A DNA stretch of 64,000 nucleotides from contig NZ_CP020809.1 in NCBI RefSeq assembly GCF_002157835.1, positions 7,068,001-7,132,000 on the forward strand, read 5' to 3'. Positions within the stretch are counted from its first letter, which is position 1, and every line of letters begins with the position of its first letter. Under the pieces are notes generated by a model. It was not told the origin of the DNA. It did no database searches and worked only from the letters and a program-made list of their open reading frames with translations. This document shows, piece after piece, positions 1-7,300 of this stretch. This DNA is from Mycobacterium dioxanotrophicus. GTDB taxonomy: Bacteria > Actinomycetota > Actinomycetes > Mycobacteriales > Mycobacteriaceae. Position numbers and translations under genes: made by a program.

Positions 1-435
1 GAGCGCGATCAACTGGACGGCTTCCAGTTCGACGCAGTGATGGACCGGATCGTCGACCTCATCGCCATCGCCTACAACGATCTCAGCGCACCGCTGGACA
101 ATGTTCCCGCCGACGCACTAGTCGATTCCATCCGCCGCTATGTGCGCAGCAACGCACACGATCCGGCGCTGACCGGCGCAGGCATCGCCGCAGGCTTGGG
201 CTGGTCACTGCGCCATATTCAGAACCAACTGCAACGCGTGGGCACCACACCCTCGGACCTGATCCGCGAGGAGCGGCTCGCACTGGCGCGACTTCGCCTT
301 CAGGATCCCGGTTGGCGGGCGCAGAGCATCACCCAGATCGCTTTCTCATCAGGATTCGGCGACCTGAGCACCTTCAGCAACGCCTACCACCGCAGCTTCG
401 GCGAACGACCATCAGACACCCGCACATCTCACTGA
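1..435 (+). CDS. AraC/XylS-family transcriptional regulator, C-terminal part (5' end outside window)
   Basis: The reading frame is open from base 1, so the gene starts upstream of the window and only the C-terminal 144 residues are seen. They carry the AraC/XylS two-helix-turn-helix domain: a first HTH around AAGLGWSLRHIQNQLQR and a second ending in the family signature FSSGFGDLSTFSNAYHRSFG. The effector domain is missing from view, so the ligand is unknown. An SDR and a thiolase follow on the same strand, about 100 bp downstream, which suggests (inference) that this regulator controls that small catabolic unit. Confidence 0.9.
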   Translation, partial: ERDQLDGFQFDAVMDRIVDLIAIAYNDLSAPLDNVPADALVDSIRRYVRSNAHDPALTGAGIAAGLGWSLRHIQNQLQRVGTTPSDLIREERLALARLRLQDPGWRAQSITQIAFSSGFGDLSTFSNAYHRSFGERPSDTRTSH

Positions 436-466
436 AAATCTGCTGCCAACATCCGTTAAATACGTC

Positions 467-488
467 GCGCACAACAACATACGTGCGC
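467..488. promoter_or_regulatory. Candidate operator upstream of the SDR gene
   Basis: An inverted repeat GCGCAC-N10-GTGCGC lies 45 bp upstream of the SDR start and just after the AraC stop codon. The spacing puts the half-sites 16 bp apart centre to centre. It could bind the AraC protein or another regulator. The arms are only 6 bp in GC-rich DNA, so chance is possible. Confidence 0.3.
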
Positions 489-532
489 AAGGCTCCAAGC
501 TAGTACGCCGCACCATCTCTTAGCGTCGAAGC

Positions 533-1363
533 ATGGAACATGCAACTCATCCTCTCGCCGATAACGACACCCTGTTCTCTGTCAGCGGCCGCATAGCCGT
601 GGTGACCGGAGGATCCCGCGGAATCGGCGCCATGATCGCCCGCGGGCTGGTCACCGATGGTGCCGATGTGATCATCACCAGCCGCAAAGTCGAACAGTGC
701 CGCGCCACTGCCCACCAGATCAATAGCGAGGCAGAGACTCTCGGAGGTTCAGGCCGCTGTAGCTACATCAGCGCCGATCTCTCGACGCCGGCCGGCATCG
801 AACATCTGGTCAACTCGGTCAACGATCGCCACGAGCACATCGACATCCTGATCAACAACGCCGGCACCACGTGGGGAGCACCCCTGGAGGATTACCCAAT
901 CGCCGGCTGGAGCAAGGTCCTGAACACCAACCTTGTCTCCCCCTTCAGCATCATCGTCGGACTGCTCCCGTTGCTGCGCAAAGGCGCCAACGCGCAGCGT
1001 CCCGCCAGCATCATCAACATCGGCAGCGTCGACGGGCTGGTCGCACCGCGGTGGGAGAACTACTCCTACAGCGCCAGCAAGGCGGGCCTGCATATGCTCA
1101 CCCGCCATCTAGCCGGCCGCCTGGCACCAGACAGCATCACGGTCAACGCCATCGCCCCCGGGCCGTTCCTCACCGACATGCTCAGCCACGTCGCGGCCGA
1201 CCCCGCGCAGGAAGGCGAGCTGCTCAACACCGTCCCCCTCGGCCGCTACGGCCAAGCCGACGACATCGTCGGCGCCGTCAGATTCCTCTCCTCAACAGCC
1301 GGGGCGTTCGTCACCGCAGCCGTGCTTCCGGTCGACGGCGGATTCAGCGGCGCCACGAACTGA
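533..1363 (+). CDS. Short-chain dehydrogenase/reductase (classical SDR)
   Basis: NAD(P)-dependent oxidoreductase of 276 residues, the usual size for classical SDRs. The Rossmann cofactor motif TGGSRGIG is at residues 25-32, NNAG at 108-111, the catalytic Ser at 165 and the Tyr-x-x-x-Lys pair at 179/183 (YSASK). The PG motif after strand 6 (APGPF) is present. The arginines after the first strand suggest NADP preference, which is a weak inference. The thiolase starts 47 bp downstream, so the two probably act in one pathway, for example oxidation of a 3-hydroxyacyl-CoA or a side chain followed by thiolysis. The substrate cannot be read from sequence. Confidence 0.93.
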   Translation: MEHATHPLADNDTLFSVSGRIAVVTGGSRGIGAMIARGLVTDGADVIITSRKVEQCRATAHQINSEAETLGGSGRCSYISADLSTPAGIEHLVNSVNDRHEHIDILINNAGTTWGAPLEDYPIAGWSKVLNTNLVSPFSIIVGLLPLLRKGANAQRPASIINIGSVDGLVAPRWENYSYSASKAGLHMLTRHLAGRLAPDSITVNAIAPGPFLTDMLSHVAADPAQEGELLNTVPLGRYGQADDIVGAVRFLSSTAGAFVTAAVLPVDGGFSGATN

Positions 1364-1410
1364 ACCCTCATCCCGACAGCACACATCACCAACACCACAG
1401 GAGTACCCGC

Positions 1411-2625
1411 ATGCCCGAAGCCGTCATCGTCTCCACTGCGCGAACCCCGATCGGCCGCGCCGTCAAGGGATCCCTCAAAGACCTTCGCGCCGACGACCTC
1501 GCCGCACACGCCGTGCTCGCCGCACTGGCCAAAGTCCCCGAACTCGATCCCACCCAGATCGACGACCTCATGCTCGGTGTCGGCCAACCGGCAGGCGAAT
1601 CCGGAAACAACCTGGGCCGAGCCGTAGCCGTCTTGGCCGGCCTCGATCAACTCCCCGGTGTCACGGTCAATCGCTACTGTTCAAGCAGTTTGCAGACAAC
1701 TCGTATGGCACTGCACGCCATACGCTCTGGCGAAGGGGACGTATTCATCTCTGCCGGTGTAGAGACTGTCAGTCGATACTTCAACGGCGCCTCGGACAAC
1801 CCCGAAGGACGGAACCCCCTCTTTGCCGATGCTCAGTCCCGCACCGCCGCCCGAGCAAAGGACAACCTCAGCTGGGCTGATCCCCGAGCCGGGGATCAGC
1901 TACCAGATCTCTACATCGCGATGGGGCAGACCGCGGAGAACGTGGCCAACTTAAAGGGAGTCAGCCGCGCCGATCAGGACGCCTTCGCGGTGCGCAGCCA
2001 GAACCGCGCCGAAGCGGCCATCCAGTACGGCTTTTGGGGTCGCGACATCACCCCTGTACGTCTACCCGACGGCAGCTATGTAAGCACCGACGATTGCCCA
2101 CGCACCGATGTCACTCTCGAAGCCGTAGCCGCACTGCCGCCGGTGTTCAGGACAGACGGAACTGTAACCGCGGGCAACAGCTGCCCACTCAACGACGGTG
2201 CAGCCGCACTCGTGGTGATGTCAGATTCCAAGGCAACCGAACTCGGTATCACTCCACTTGCACGCATAGTCAGCACAGGCGTCACCGGATTGTCACCAGA
2301 AATCATGGGACTCGGGCCTGTTGAAGCGAGCAGACAGGCATTGCGGCGGGCCAACCTCGACATCCACGATATCGACCTCGTCGAGATCAACGAGGCTTTC
2401 GCTGCCCAAGTCATCCCTTCCATGCGAGAACTAGGTGTGGACGAAGACAAAGTCAACATCAACGGTGGCGCCATCGCACTCGGCCATCCTTTCGGTATGA
2501 CGGGCGCCCGGATCACCAGCACGCTGATCAACTCGATGATGTTCCATGACAAGCAATTCGGTCTAGAAACCATGTGCGTCGGGGGCGGCCAAGGCATGGC
2601 TATGATTCTCGAACGCCTGTCATAA
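1411..2625 (+). CDS. Thiolase (acetyl-CoA C-acyltransferase family)
   Basis: Thiolase of 404 residues, catalysing CoA-dependent cleavage of 3-ketoacyl-CoA or the reverse condensation. The nucleophilic Cys90 lies in NRYCSSSLQ, His359 in GHPFG and the proton-shuttling Cys389 in CVGGGQGMAM, so all three catalytic elements are intact. The ATG at 1411 is chosen because the protein then begins with the standard MPEAVIVSTARTPIG; the open frame runs further upstream only as an overlap with the SDR. A CAGGAG ribosome site is about 9 bp upstream. Together with the SDR it resembles a fadB/fadA-like degradation pair, but the true substrate is unknown. Confidence 0.94.
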   Translation: MPEAVIVSTARTPIGRAVKGSLKDLRADDLAAHAVLAALAKVPELDPTQIDDLMLGVGQPAGESGNNLGRAVAVLAGLDQLPGVTVNRYCSSSLQTTRMALHAIRSGEGDVFISAGVETVSRYFNGASDNPEGRNPLFADAQSRTAARAKDNLSWADPRAGDQLPDLYIAMGQTAENVANLKGVSRADQDAFAVRSQNRAEAAIQYGFWGRDITPVRLPDGSYVSTDDCPRTDVTLEAVAALPPVFRTDGTVTAGNSCPLNDGAAALVVMSDSKATELGITPLARIVSTGVTGLSPEIMGLGPVEASRQALRRANLDIHDIDLVEINEAFAAQVIPSMRELGVDEDKVNINGGAIALGHPFGMTGARITSTLINSMMFHDKQFGLETMCVGGGQGMAMILERLS

Positions 2626-2642
2626 CATGACCCAGAGGTTGG

Positions 2643-2676
2643 TGACGTCACTCAACTCGGGCATCCAGTGACGTCA
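2643..2676. promoter_or_regulatory. Two TGACGTCA palindromes 26 bp apart
   Basis: TGACGTCA occurs at 2643-2650 and again at 2669-2676, each preceded by G, between the 3' ends of two convergent genes. The spacing is about two and a half helical turns. No start codon lies close by, so if this is an operator its target promoter may have been lost. It is reported as an unexplained site, not an assigned one. Confidence 0.3.
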
Positions 2677-2737
2677 TTGACCGGAATGCGACTCTCGCAC
2701 GCACCGCGACCAAACACGATTCGCCCTGCGACCCCAC

Positions 2738-3193
2738 CTAACTCATCAGACGGGTGATGGCGGCCCAGTATGCCTGACGCTCCTCGGCATGCATCGTCGG
2801 GCCGAATGCGACGACTACAGTCATTACCTGGCGCATGCCGTGATCTGCTGCATATAGCTGAGCCGCACCACTTGTGCGAAACGAGAGAACTTGCATACGC
2901 TCGGTGGTGATCGACTGCGCGCATCCGATCCTCGGACAGTCCGCGGCGCTGCTGTCCACGGGCTGGCCCGGCTGTAACCCGCTGCGCTTCAGTTCCTCAA
3001 CAACATCACGTGCTATGTGAGAGCTACTATCCGAAGCAGGCCATCGGGTTTCAGTGCGGGGAGCTATATGTGCCGCACAGGCGGAGCCGAGTAGCGCGCA
3101 TACGGCTCCCAAGCCGACCCGAAGAGCAATGCTCGATGCTCGGGACCGGACCAGACCGATCAAAGGAACTTGGTGAGGATGCGGTTGCCTCAT
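2738..3193 (-). CDS. Putative secreted lipoprotein, function unknown
   Basis: A protein of about 151 residues starting at the ATG at 3193 (an ATG at 3217 is also possible). A hydrophobic stretch ending LLGSACAAH looks like a signal peptide with a lipobox cysteine near residue 39, although the N-terminal region before it is long. The mature part has further cysteines in DCPRIGCAQS and no catalytic motif that I recognise. Its 3' end converges on the thiolase. I do not recognise the family; extracytoplasmic mycobacterial lipoproteins of this size are common. It stands 137 bp upstream in coordinate from the HemD-like gene on the same strand. Confidence 0.6.
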   Translation of the reverse strand: MRQPHPHQVPLIGLVRSRASSIALRVGLGAVCALLGSACAAHIAPRTETRWPASDSSSHIARDVVEELKRSGLQPGQPVDSSAADCPRIGCAQSITTERMQVLSFRTSGAAQLYAADHGMRQVMTVVVAFGPTMHAEERQAYWAAITRLMS

Positions 3194-3354
3194 AACGATC
3201 CATCCATGCCGGTGCACCCGCTCCCATCAGAGAGATCGCCAAAAGGTCTGCCGGCGTTCCTTGTTCGATTGGTGGTCGAGGCCGCTGGGCCCAAGTGTCG
3301 CCACGCAACGGGATGCGGCGTGAGTGAGCGTGTCGATCGACTCTGGTTCACGGG

Positions 3355-4257
3355 TCAGCGTTGCTTTAGGTAGGATTCGACGAGTTTGACGAGCGCGCCG
3401 AGCCGATAGCGGCGAGGCACGACGACAGGAATACTCCAGGGCGAGAATGCGTCTGCAGCCACCGGTCCCACGCACGCGACCACAATGTCGCCGCGTAGCG
3501 CATCAACGAAGGCGGATTCGCGACCGGTGAGTGCGGCGGCGCGCATGATCGAGGCGACGGCAGGCGCCGAGGTGAAGGTGAGTGCGTCGAGAGCATGACC
3601 GACGACCAGATCGAGAAGTTCATCAAGCCGCGCCGGCGACTCAGGTCCTTCGACACGGTAGATCGAGGCGATAATCACCTCAGCCCCCCGCTCGCGCAGG
3701 ACCTGAGCTGCGCGATCCTGCGAGAGGCCATGCTCCTGCATGATGATTCGCTTACCAGAGAGGTCTCTGCGGCATAGGTGGGCCAGGACATCTGCGAAGC
3801 ACTCACTCCGCGGCGACCAGTCAACGCGTACACCCCGCCCGACCAGTGCACCGGCTGACTTCGGTCCCCGAGCCAACACCTCGGCGCCGGCGGCGACTCG
3901 GACCAGATCGTGACCCAATCCCCATGAGTCGGCGGATTCGAACCAGGAATTTATGCCGGTACCGGTTGTCGCCAGAAACAGATCCGCAGGCCGGCCCACG
4001 ACGGCCTGCGTAGTGCGGCGAAGCTCCCGCTCGTCGATCATCGACGGGACAAGTGACAGCGCGGGCGCCCACATGATATCGGCGCCGCGTCGCTGGAACA
4101 TCTCGATCTGCTCTCGGGCTTTCCGAGCCGCTGTCACTCCGATCAGGCGACCTTCAAGAGACCACCCAGCGGTTGACGAATCATTTTGTCGCAGCGGTGA
4201 TGCCGTCACTTCCCTGCTGCCCAACGTGCGGCAGGAACTCTCACCGTTAAGCGTCAT
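3355..4257 (-). CDS. Uroporphyrinogen-III synthase-like protein without DNA-binding domain
   Basis: A 300-residue HemD-fold protein. It aligns by eye with the first 270 residues of the protein encoded at 37789-38994: shared segments include LIGVTAARKAREQ, ATTGTGINSWFESADSWGL, ARGPKSAGAL, FTSAPAVASIMRAA and CVGPVAADAF. It ends at the point where the paralogue continues into a winged helix, so it has only the synthase-like part. True HemD closes hydroxymethylbilane to uroporphyrinogen III; whether this paralogue is catalytic is unknown. The gene starts with ATG at 4257. A haem-oxygenase-like gene lies 436 bp away on the opposite strand, so a tetrapyrrole role is a reasonable inference. Confidence 0.82.
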   Translation of the reverse strand: MTLNGESSCRTLGSREVTASPLRQNDSSTAGWSLEGRLIGVTAARKAREQIEMFQRRGADIMWAPALSLVPSMIDERELRRTTQAVVGRPADLFLATTGTGINSWFESADSWGLGHDLVRVAAGAEVLARGPKSAGALVGRGVRVDWSPRSECFADVLAHLCRRDLSGKRIIMQEHGLSQDRAAQVLRERGAEVIIASIYRVEGPESPARLDELLDLVVGHALDALTFTSAPAVASIMRAAALTGRESAFVDALRGDIVVACVGPVAADAFSPWSIPVVVPRRYRLGALVKLVESYLKQR

Positions 4258-4693
4258 GTGTTGATGCTGACATCGCTACCAGCTATTTGCCTTTGACGAG
4301 GTTCGATCTCGTCATGGCGACAGCGAGGTGAAAGGCGCTGCCCGCGTGGATATTTACGAACGAGCGCTCCAGCGACTGGTCGATGGCGATCAAGAGCGTT
4401 GTCCCTTCCTGGGCTTGCGAAGAAACCGGCCACTTCATCATCGTCGGCGCGTTCGGACGTCGCCAGCGGCGATCGTGCCAGGCTGCGTTAGGTTGCTGCC
4501 ATAGTGTTACAACTGCGTGCCAACGCTTTTCGTATCGGCAAGCAGAGACAGTCGCAATGCCCGGGAGCCGAACCTTCAGTAGAATTGAGCTTCGTCGGTG
4601 AACAGCATCAGGCCCAGTTCGGTCCATCACCGAAGATCGGTCGCACTCACTGCTCAGTGACCGCCACTAACAACCGATGACACAAGGAGATTG
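4258..4693. other. Intergenic stretch, no gene recognised
   Basis: 436 bp between the divergent HemD-like and MhuD-like genes. The longest open frame is on the minus strand (4283-4630), but it has no recognisable family and no convincing ribosome site. The stretch presumably holds both promoters. GC content looks a little lower than in the flanking genes. Confidence 0.5.
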
Positions 4694-4990
4694 ATGTCTG
4701 TAGTGAAGATCAATGCCCTGCATGTTCCGGCAGGCCAGGGCGCTGAATTGGAAGGACGCTTTGCTGCACGGGCGCGCATTATCGACGGCGAACCCGGGTT
4801 CGAGGGTTTTACCTTGTTGCGCCCAGTCAAAGGCGAAGATCGGTACTTCGTGATGACGACCTGGGAGAGCCAGGAGTCCTTTGATGCCTGGCGGGCGAAG
4901 GCGGTTGACCACGGGCCGGTCGCCGACGGACGCAAACCGGTGGCCACCGGGGCCGACCTGCTCGAGTTCGAAGTCGTCGACCTGTCCTGA
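4694..4990 (+). CDS. MhuD-like haem-degrading monooxygenase paralogue
   Basis: A 98-residue single-domain protein of the antibiotic-biosynthesis-monooxygenase/IsdG fold. It matches MhuD (Rv3592) from memory over its whole length, beginning M-x-VVKINA and ending VATGADLLEFEVV. Residues known to matter in MhuD are present: Asn7, Arg26 and Trp66. In an ungapped alignment the axial haem ligand His75 is replaced by Pro75, with the nearest histidine at 73. ATG at 4694 is preferred over TTG at 4691 because MhuD numbering then fits; AAGGAGA lies just upstream. MhuD cleaves haem to mycobilin and releases iron. The displaced histidine means haem binding must be tested. Confidence 0.85.
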   Translation: MSVVKINALHVPAGQGAELEGRFAARARIIDGEPGFEGFTLLRPVKGEDRYFVMTTWESQESFDAWRAKAVDHGPVADGRKPVATGADLLEFEVVDLS

Positions 4991-5179
4991 AGGCATCAGG
5001 ACGAAGATCCTCTACGGACTCAGCGTATCGGTGGAAGTTCTTAGGCACTATCGGCTGGCTCCCGCGTTCTTGGTTACAATTCGAGGCGATCGGTTGCGGA
5101 TCGGCTACTGCATCACGATTTCGGCACCTCCTCGTCCCGCCAGGTATCGGCAAACAGCGCAGGGTTGACGGGACGCGTG

Positions 5180-5500
5180 ATATACAGCGTCGTCAACCTG
5201 TCCAAGTCATGGCGAACGAGTTCGGCGCCATGGGCATTCGCAGCAACATCGTCTCTCCGGGGGCCGACCCGCACCGCCCATTGGGACAGGGGCGGCGGGT
5301 TCGCTGTCAGTCTGGCTGCCGAGTACGGCCTCGACCGCGAAGCCGCCATCAAACATTTCGCTACCGAGGTGCGCAAGCTCCCGGTCGGGCAGATCGGGGC
5401 CCAGAAGATGTCGGCGGCGCAATCGTGTTCCCGGTATCCGATCTCACCAAGCTGATCACCGGCTCACGTTGTCTGACAATGACTCTCATACCCTCGCCGT
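5180..5500 (+). pseudogene. 3' remnant of an SDR gene with two frameshifts
   Basis: The pieces MANEFGAMGIRSNIVSPG, then GPTRTAHWDRGGGFAVSLA in a second frame, then GPEDVGGAIVFPVSDLTK back in the first frame, line up as the C-terminal 100 residues of a classical SDR. The frame changes at a G5 run (5259-5263, one G extra) and near a C3 run (about 5401-5403, one C missing). The cofactor and catalytic domains upstream are absent, and the C-terminal VDGG motif is lost, so this is a dead remnant whatever the cause of the frameshifts. Confidence 0.8.
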
Positions 5501-5573
5501 CGGCGCTCTCGGAGTAATCGGGCGCAACGCCGTCGACCACCTCAACGACCTGGACCGACCCGTGCTCGCCTGA
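5469..5573 (+). pseudogene. 5' remnant of an NAD(P)-binding epimerase/reductase-like gene
   Basis: A frame opening with TTG at 5469 encodes 34 residues containing HTLAVGALGVIGRNAVDHL, the first strand-helix of an extended/atypical SDR with the GxxGxxG dinucleotide motif, followed by a strand (RPVLA) and an abrupt TGA. About 300 further residues expected for such a protein are missing; an IS21 remnant starts about 20 bp later. It looks like a gene cut off just after its cofactor motif by that element. Confidence 0.6.
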
Positions 5574-5593
5574 GCCAACGCACCACTGCGCCA

Positions 5594-5915
5594 TGTCACC
5601 CTTCGCCCGGCGACCACACCGCCGGGCGACGGCCTGAACCCTCCCTGCGGCACGGGCGATCGGCAGCAATCGCGTGGCCGAGATCCGACCCTGTGATTTC
5701 TCGACCCGTTCGGCGACCAGATGAGCCACCGCGTCGTAATTGTGGGCCCGTTCGGTTCGCGGCGCCGGTGGCACGCCGGCCTGGTCGGCTTCGAACTTGT
5801 CGATGATCTTCTTGACGGTGCGGTGGGTGGTGCCGCACGCCTCGGCGGCGGCCCTGTACGACCCGAGCTGTTGGTAGGCAGAAATGATGTCCATACGGTC
5901 CTTCGCAGACTTCAA
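5594..5915 (-). pseudogene. istA: Truncated IS21-family transposase gene (istA remnant)
   Basis: From a TTG at 5915 the minus strand reads MKSAKDRMDIISAYQQLGS, then a helix-turn-helix (EACGTTHRTVKKIIDKFEA), then GRISATRLLPIARAAG, the N-terminal DNA-binding region of an IstA-type transposase. A change of frame near 5640 continues with GRRPAVWSPGE, the linker that precedes the DDE catalytic core. Everything after that is missing. The element's end with its repeated binding sites lies upstream at 6007-6079. The remnant is unrelated in sequence to the istA at 8104-9466. Confidence 0.82.
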
Positions 5916-6006
5916 TGGAACTCCCCGATGGTGGCGGCGATTGGTTGGCGCCTTCACCGTCACCATCGGGGCCCGCAGTTCCTGATCGACACGACGAACA
6001 CGGGGT

Positions 6007-6079
6007 GGATACTTTTACCTGGCCAAAACCGGATACCTCTACTTGGCCACCAGTGGGTACTTTTTCATGGCCACGGACA
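6007..6079 (-). repeat. IS21-type terminal end with three tandem 19-bp sites
   Basis: Three 19-bp repeats occur at 6007-6025, 6031-6049 and 6055-6073, each 24 bp from the next. They share GG(A/G)TAC at one side and TGGCCA at the other with a variable 7-base middle. On the minus strand the outer end begins TGTCCGTGGCCA, fitting the TG...CA termini of the family. Several spaced transposase-binding sites at the ends are typical of IS21 elements. The istA remnant reads away from this end, so it is the left (upstream) end of the same broken element. Confidence 0.72.
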
Positions 6080-6194
6080 CCATCGGGCGACTTCCTCTTT
6101 GCCACATCATCCAGTGTCGTCATGACGGCACCATCCCCGTCGAGCATCGCTCAGCGCGTCAGGGCAGAAACACCGTTTAATCCACAGTCCCGGT

Positions 6195-6229
6195 GGGTCA
6201 AGTTCACGAGACCTGCAGAGGGTCAAGTT
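6195..6229. repeat. Pair of GGGTCAAGTT direct repeats, possible end of another IS
   Basis: GGGTCAAGTT at 6195-6204 is repeated exactly at 6220-6229, 25 bp apart. On the minus strand these read AACTTGACCC and follow a TGGTTTCTGAAA sequence at about 6230-6241, which looks like an IS21-type terminus. The AraC remnant is cut at this point, which fits an insertion boundary. No transposase for it is present. Confidence 0.4.
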
Positions 6230-6241
6230 TTCAGAAACCAT

Positions 6242-6420
6242 TGACAAGTGGTTTCAAGTAATTCGTGTGCAGCGACAGTTCGTGCGATGACGAGCCACTG
6301 CACGAAGTCGTCTGGTCGGTGAACCGGCACATGAAGGCCGGCACGGACATCCGAGCGGGCTGGGCCATCTCTGCGACGGCGTTTGGTTCAACCGGAGACG
6401 TGCTTGGTGGGTATGTCGGG
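6242..6420 (-). pseudogene. Fragment of a second GlxA/AraC-type regulator gene
   Basis: The minus strand encodes VAEMAQPARMSVPAFMCRFT, nearly the same as the HTH segment VAEMAQHARMSVRTFMRRFT of the complete regulator at 10064-11029. The DNA match runs on, with small indels, through the region corresponding to LQWLVNARVTAARELLETT. The fragment has a frame break after FTDQ and stops at the IS-like end near 6240. It is either a decayed duplicate of that regulator or the relic of a close paralogue. Confidence 0.75.
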
Positions 6421-6932
6421 CTCATGCGCCCGGTGCCCTAACTTACGGATCACCGGTGGGAACGTCAACCCAGATGCGAGCCCGTAGGTCACGCGTGCGT
6501 CCGCGCGCAAGAGGCGTGTTGCTCAGGATCCGTCCGGATATGCTGCGGTAGCGCGAATTTCGACAAGCAGTCCGGGGCTGGCGAGCCCGCTGACGCCGAT
6601 CAGTGACCAAGTCGGGTAAGGCGGCTGGATCAGGCGGGACTTCGCCTTGGTAAAGCCGGACAAGTGCTGGTGGATGTCGACGTGGTAGCTGGTGACATCG
6701 ACGAGCGCAGACAGATCGAGTCCTTCCAGACGGAGAATCTCACGCAGCTTCCGAATAGCGATCTCGGTCTGTTCCTCAATGCCCTCAGGGATGGTGCTGT
6801 CGGGGCGCCGACCGATTGTGCCGGCGATGAATAGGTGTCCGTGTGAGCGCACTGCAGCGGAATAGCCGAAACTCTCGAAGGCGCTCAGGGTCTTGCCGAA
6901 GATCTCAGAGTCTTCGGGGACCTCAACAGTGT

Positions 6933-6986
6933 TGATGGCGCTAAAGAAGACTGCCCAGAGATGCTAAGCGAAATTGCCCAGTTGGC
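6933..6986. repeat. Right-hand terminal inverted repeat of the IS21 element
   Basis: 54 bp that match the opposite end (9560-9613, inverted) at roughly three quarters of positions, including the first 12 bases and the innermost TGCCCAGTTGGC. It contains two copies of a GCTAA-x2-GAAA-x-TGC-x-CAG type unit, about 30 bp apart, which are the likely transposase sites. Confidence 0.9.
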
Positions 6987-7000
6987 TTGAGTGGCTAAGG

Positions 7001-7300
7001 TTAGCAGGTTCGTCGTTGCAGGGGAACGATTGTGCCGTCGCCGGGGGTGCTGGGGCGGGCAGCTTCTGGAGTGGTCAGCAAAGCGACGATGGTGATGGGT
7101 TCGCCGCAATGCGGGCAGGAACGGGTGGCGGCCGGCTGTGGGGCGGGTGGCCGGGCCTCGGTGACGGTGGCGGCGGTGTCGCTGTGTTTGCGTTGCTCCC
7201 AGGCGTGTTTGCGGCAGCGGTCTGAGCAGTAGATCTTGGTCGGTGTGGTGGCGGTGAATTCGGTCCAGCAGGCTTGGCAGGAACGGGTCTCAGCTGACAT
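7001..7300 (-). CDS. Small zinc-ribbon protein carried by the IS21 element
   Basis: 99 residues from ATG at 7300. This start codon overlaps the end of istB (TGA at 7290-7292), so translation is probably coupled. Two cysteine clusters are visible: SCQACW with IYCSDRCRKHAWEQR near residues 8-36, and SCPHCGEP near 66-73, which look like zinc-binding ribbons; the first resembles the short CxxC...CxxxC motif of proteins that recognise nucleic acid. Standard IS21 elements have only istA and istB, so this is an accessory gene. A role in DNA or target binding is a guess. Confidence 0.7.
   Translation of the reverse strand: MSAETRSCQACWTEFTATTPTKIYCSDRCRKHAWEQRKHSDTAATVTEARPPAPQPAATRSCPHCGEPITIVALLTTPEAARPSTPGDGTIVPLQRRTC

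Noticed and set aside
4283..4630. Minus-strand 115-codon open frame between the HemD-like and MhuD-like genes
   Set aside because: No family resemblance, no ribosome site, and it lies in a divergent promoter region.
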